Part shown: piece by piece, positions 5,186 through 5,425 of the stretch | Layout of the letters: every line of letters starts with the position of its first letter | How positions within the stretch are numbered: the stretch's first letter is position 1 | Assembly (NCBI GenBank): GCA_030018855.1 | Contig: JASEHG010000136.1 | Location: 1-5,425, forward strand | Length of the DNA stretch: 5,425 bases | DNA from: Candidatus Brocadiaceae bacterium | Lineage (GTDB): Bacteria > Planctomycetota > Brocadiia > Brocadiales > Bathyanammoxibiaceae | Reading direction: 5' to 3' | Program-made: the position numbers and the translations under genes | Notes under the pieces: model-generated | The model's database searches: none | Seen by the model: the letters and a program-made list of their open reading frames with translations, nothing else | What the model was told of the DNA's origin: nothing

Positions 5186-5191
5186 CCTCCT
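5186..5191 (-). promoter_or_regulatory. Ribosome binding site for the minus-strand gene
   Basis: AGGAGG on the minus strand (5191 to 5186), part of TAGGAGG, is 8 nt from ATG at 5177. It overlaps the alternative GTG at 5186-5184, which rules that start out. Confidence 0.8.
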
Positions 5192-5225
5192 AACTTTATA
5201 TCCCACACCAAATTAACCTATTATA

Positions 5226-5254
5226 AGTATACCACCCAAAGTCCTATTCGGCAA
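5226..5254 (-). promoter_or_regulatory. Sigma-70-type promoter for the minus-strand gene
   Basis: On the minus strand TTGCCG (5254-5249, four of six consensus bases) is followed by a 17-bp spacer and TATACT (5231-5226, five of six). This would start a transcript with a leader of roughly 40 nt before the ATG at 5177. A perfect TATAAT (5225-5220) lies directly downstream but lacks a well-placed -35 box. Confidence 0.6.
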
Positions 5255-5340
5255 GTAATGAGGCATGTCTTGTGTTCTGTTAAATCTTGTAATTCTAAAT
5301 ACTTATAGCAACATCTTTATTGCTGGTTTATTTACAATCC
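5255..5340. other. AT-rich spacer, no gene seen
   Basis: The stretch between the minus-strand promoter and the second MITE copy is AT-rich and has no open frame with a ribosome binding site. A weak inverted repeat (AGCAA and TTGCT around 5308-5325) is visible but is not a convincing terminator. Confidence 0.5.
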
Positions 5341-5425
5341 GAGGCCTCTGAAAAACGCCCAAAATATCATTCTGAGGGAGCGAAGTCCGCCTGAGGCGGA
5401 AAGAATCTCTAGACCCTTCGCTTTC
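5341..5425. mobile_element. Second MITE copy, inverted and cut by the window edge
   Basis: From 5341 the sequence aligns, with about one gap on each side, along its whole 85 bases to the reverse complement of the element at 2900-3028. The end GAGGCCTCTGAAAAA (5341-5355) matches that element's right terminus at 14 of 15 positions. Bases 5368-5405 match the complement of 2963-3000 at 35 of 38. It contains the palindrome TCCGCCTGAGGCGGA (5386-5400) at the same internal place. The far end and target duplication lie outside the window; if a 5-bp duplication was made, it would be AATCC (5336-5340). Confidence 0.8.

Noticed and set aside
34..5425. CRISPR array from the repeated short palindromes
   Set aside because: The copies are kilobases apart with no regular spacers and lie in genes and MITEs, so they are dispersed repeats.

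Overview
The window looks like chromosome from an uncultured Gram-negative-type bacterium. Base composition is balanced by eye, two genes start with TTG behind strong ribosome binding sites, and there are three lipoprotein signal peptides. The intergenic DNA is rich in small palindromes (TCCGCCTGAGGCGGA, CGCAGGCT..AGCCTGCG, and a CATTCTGAG..GAAGAATCT type). Such palindrome-rich spacers remind me of environmental lineages such as Brocadiales (Planctomycetota), Nitrospirota or Desulfobacterota, but the sequence does not settle the phylum.

Layout. 1-88: repeat DNA, including a large hairpin made of one palindrome inserted into another. 108-1220 (+): ribD, the bifunctional riboflavin deaminase/reductase. 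1222-1560 (+): a four-helix membrane protein resembling GlpM/DUF3147. 1594-2358, 2355-2846 and 3042-3563 (+): three tandem paralogous lipoproteins, each with a WV(K/R)(D/G)YV motif just after the lipidated cysteine and a long coiled coil. 2900-3028: a 129-bp MITE-like element with terminal inverted repeats and a 5-bp target duplication (AGGAC), sitting between lipoproteins 2 and 3. 3573-4784 (+): an exported ComEC-like metallo-beta-lactamase-fold protein. 4783-4848: a stem-loop with a T-tract for the opposite strand. 4869-5177 (-): a small three-helix membrane protein with a recognisable promoter and ribosome binding site. 5191-5340: a non-coding leader and spacer. 5341-5425: the start of a second MITE copy in opposite orientation, cut by the window edge.

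The plus-strand genes from ribD to the lipoproteins are closely spaced or overlapping and probably form one transcription unit; the MITE now interrupts it. No function can be read for the lipoproteins beyond an envelope location, and the link to riboflavin synthesis may be only positional.

The most interesting content is the repeat biology. A 15-bp palindrome occurs at four places, plus a degenerate fifth version. Two copies lie in frame inside proteins (RibD and the MBL-fold protein) and encode the same hexapeptide, IRLRRT. The copies outside ribD all lie inside other repeats. In the MBL-fold gene the nested palindrome is flanked by a 36-bp direct duplication that doubled the hydrophobic core of the signal peptide without breaking the frame. 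Upstream of ribD, removing 32 nt restores a perfect 18-nt host palindrome. Together these point to a family of small palindromes that insert into other palindromes and tolerate coding sequence, comparable in behaviour to the Rickettsia palindromic elements.
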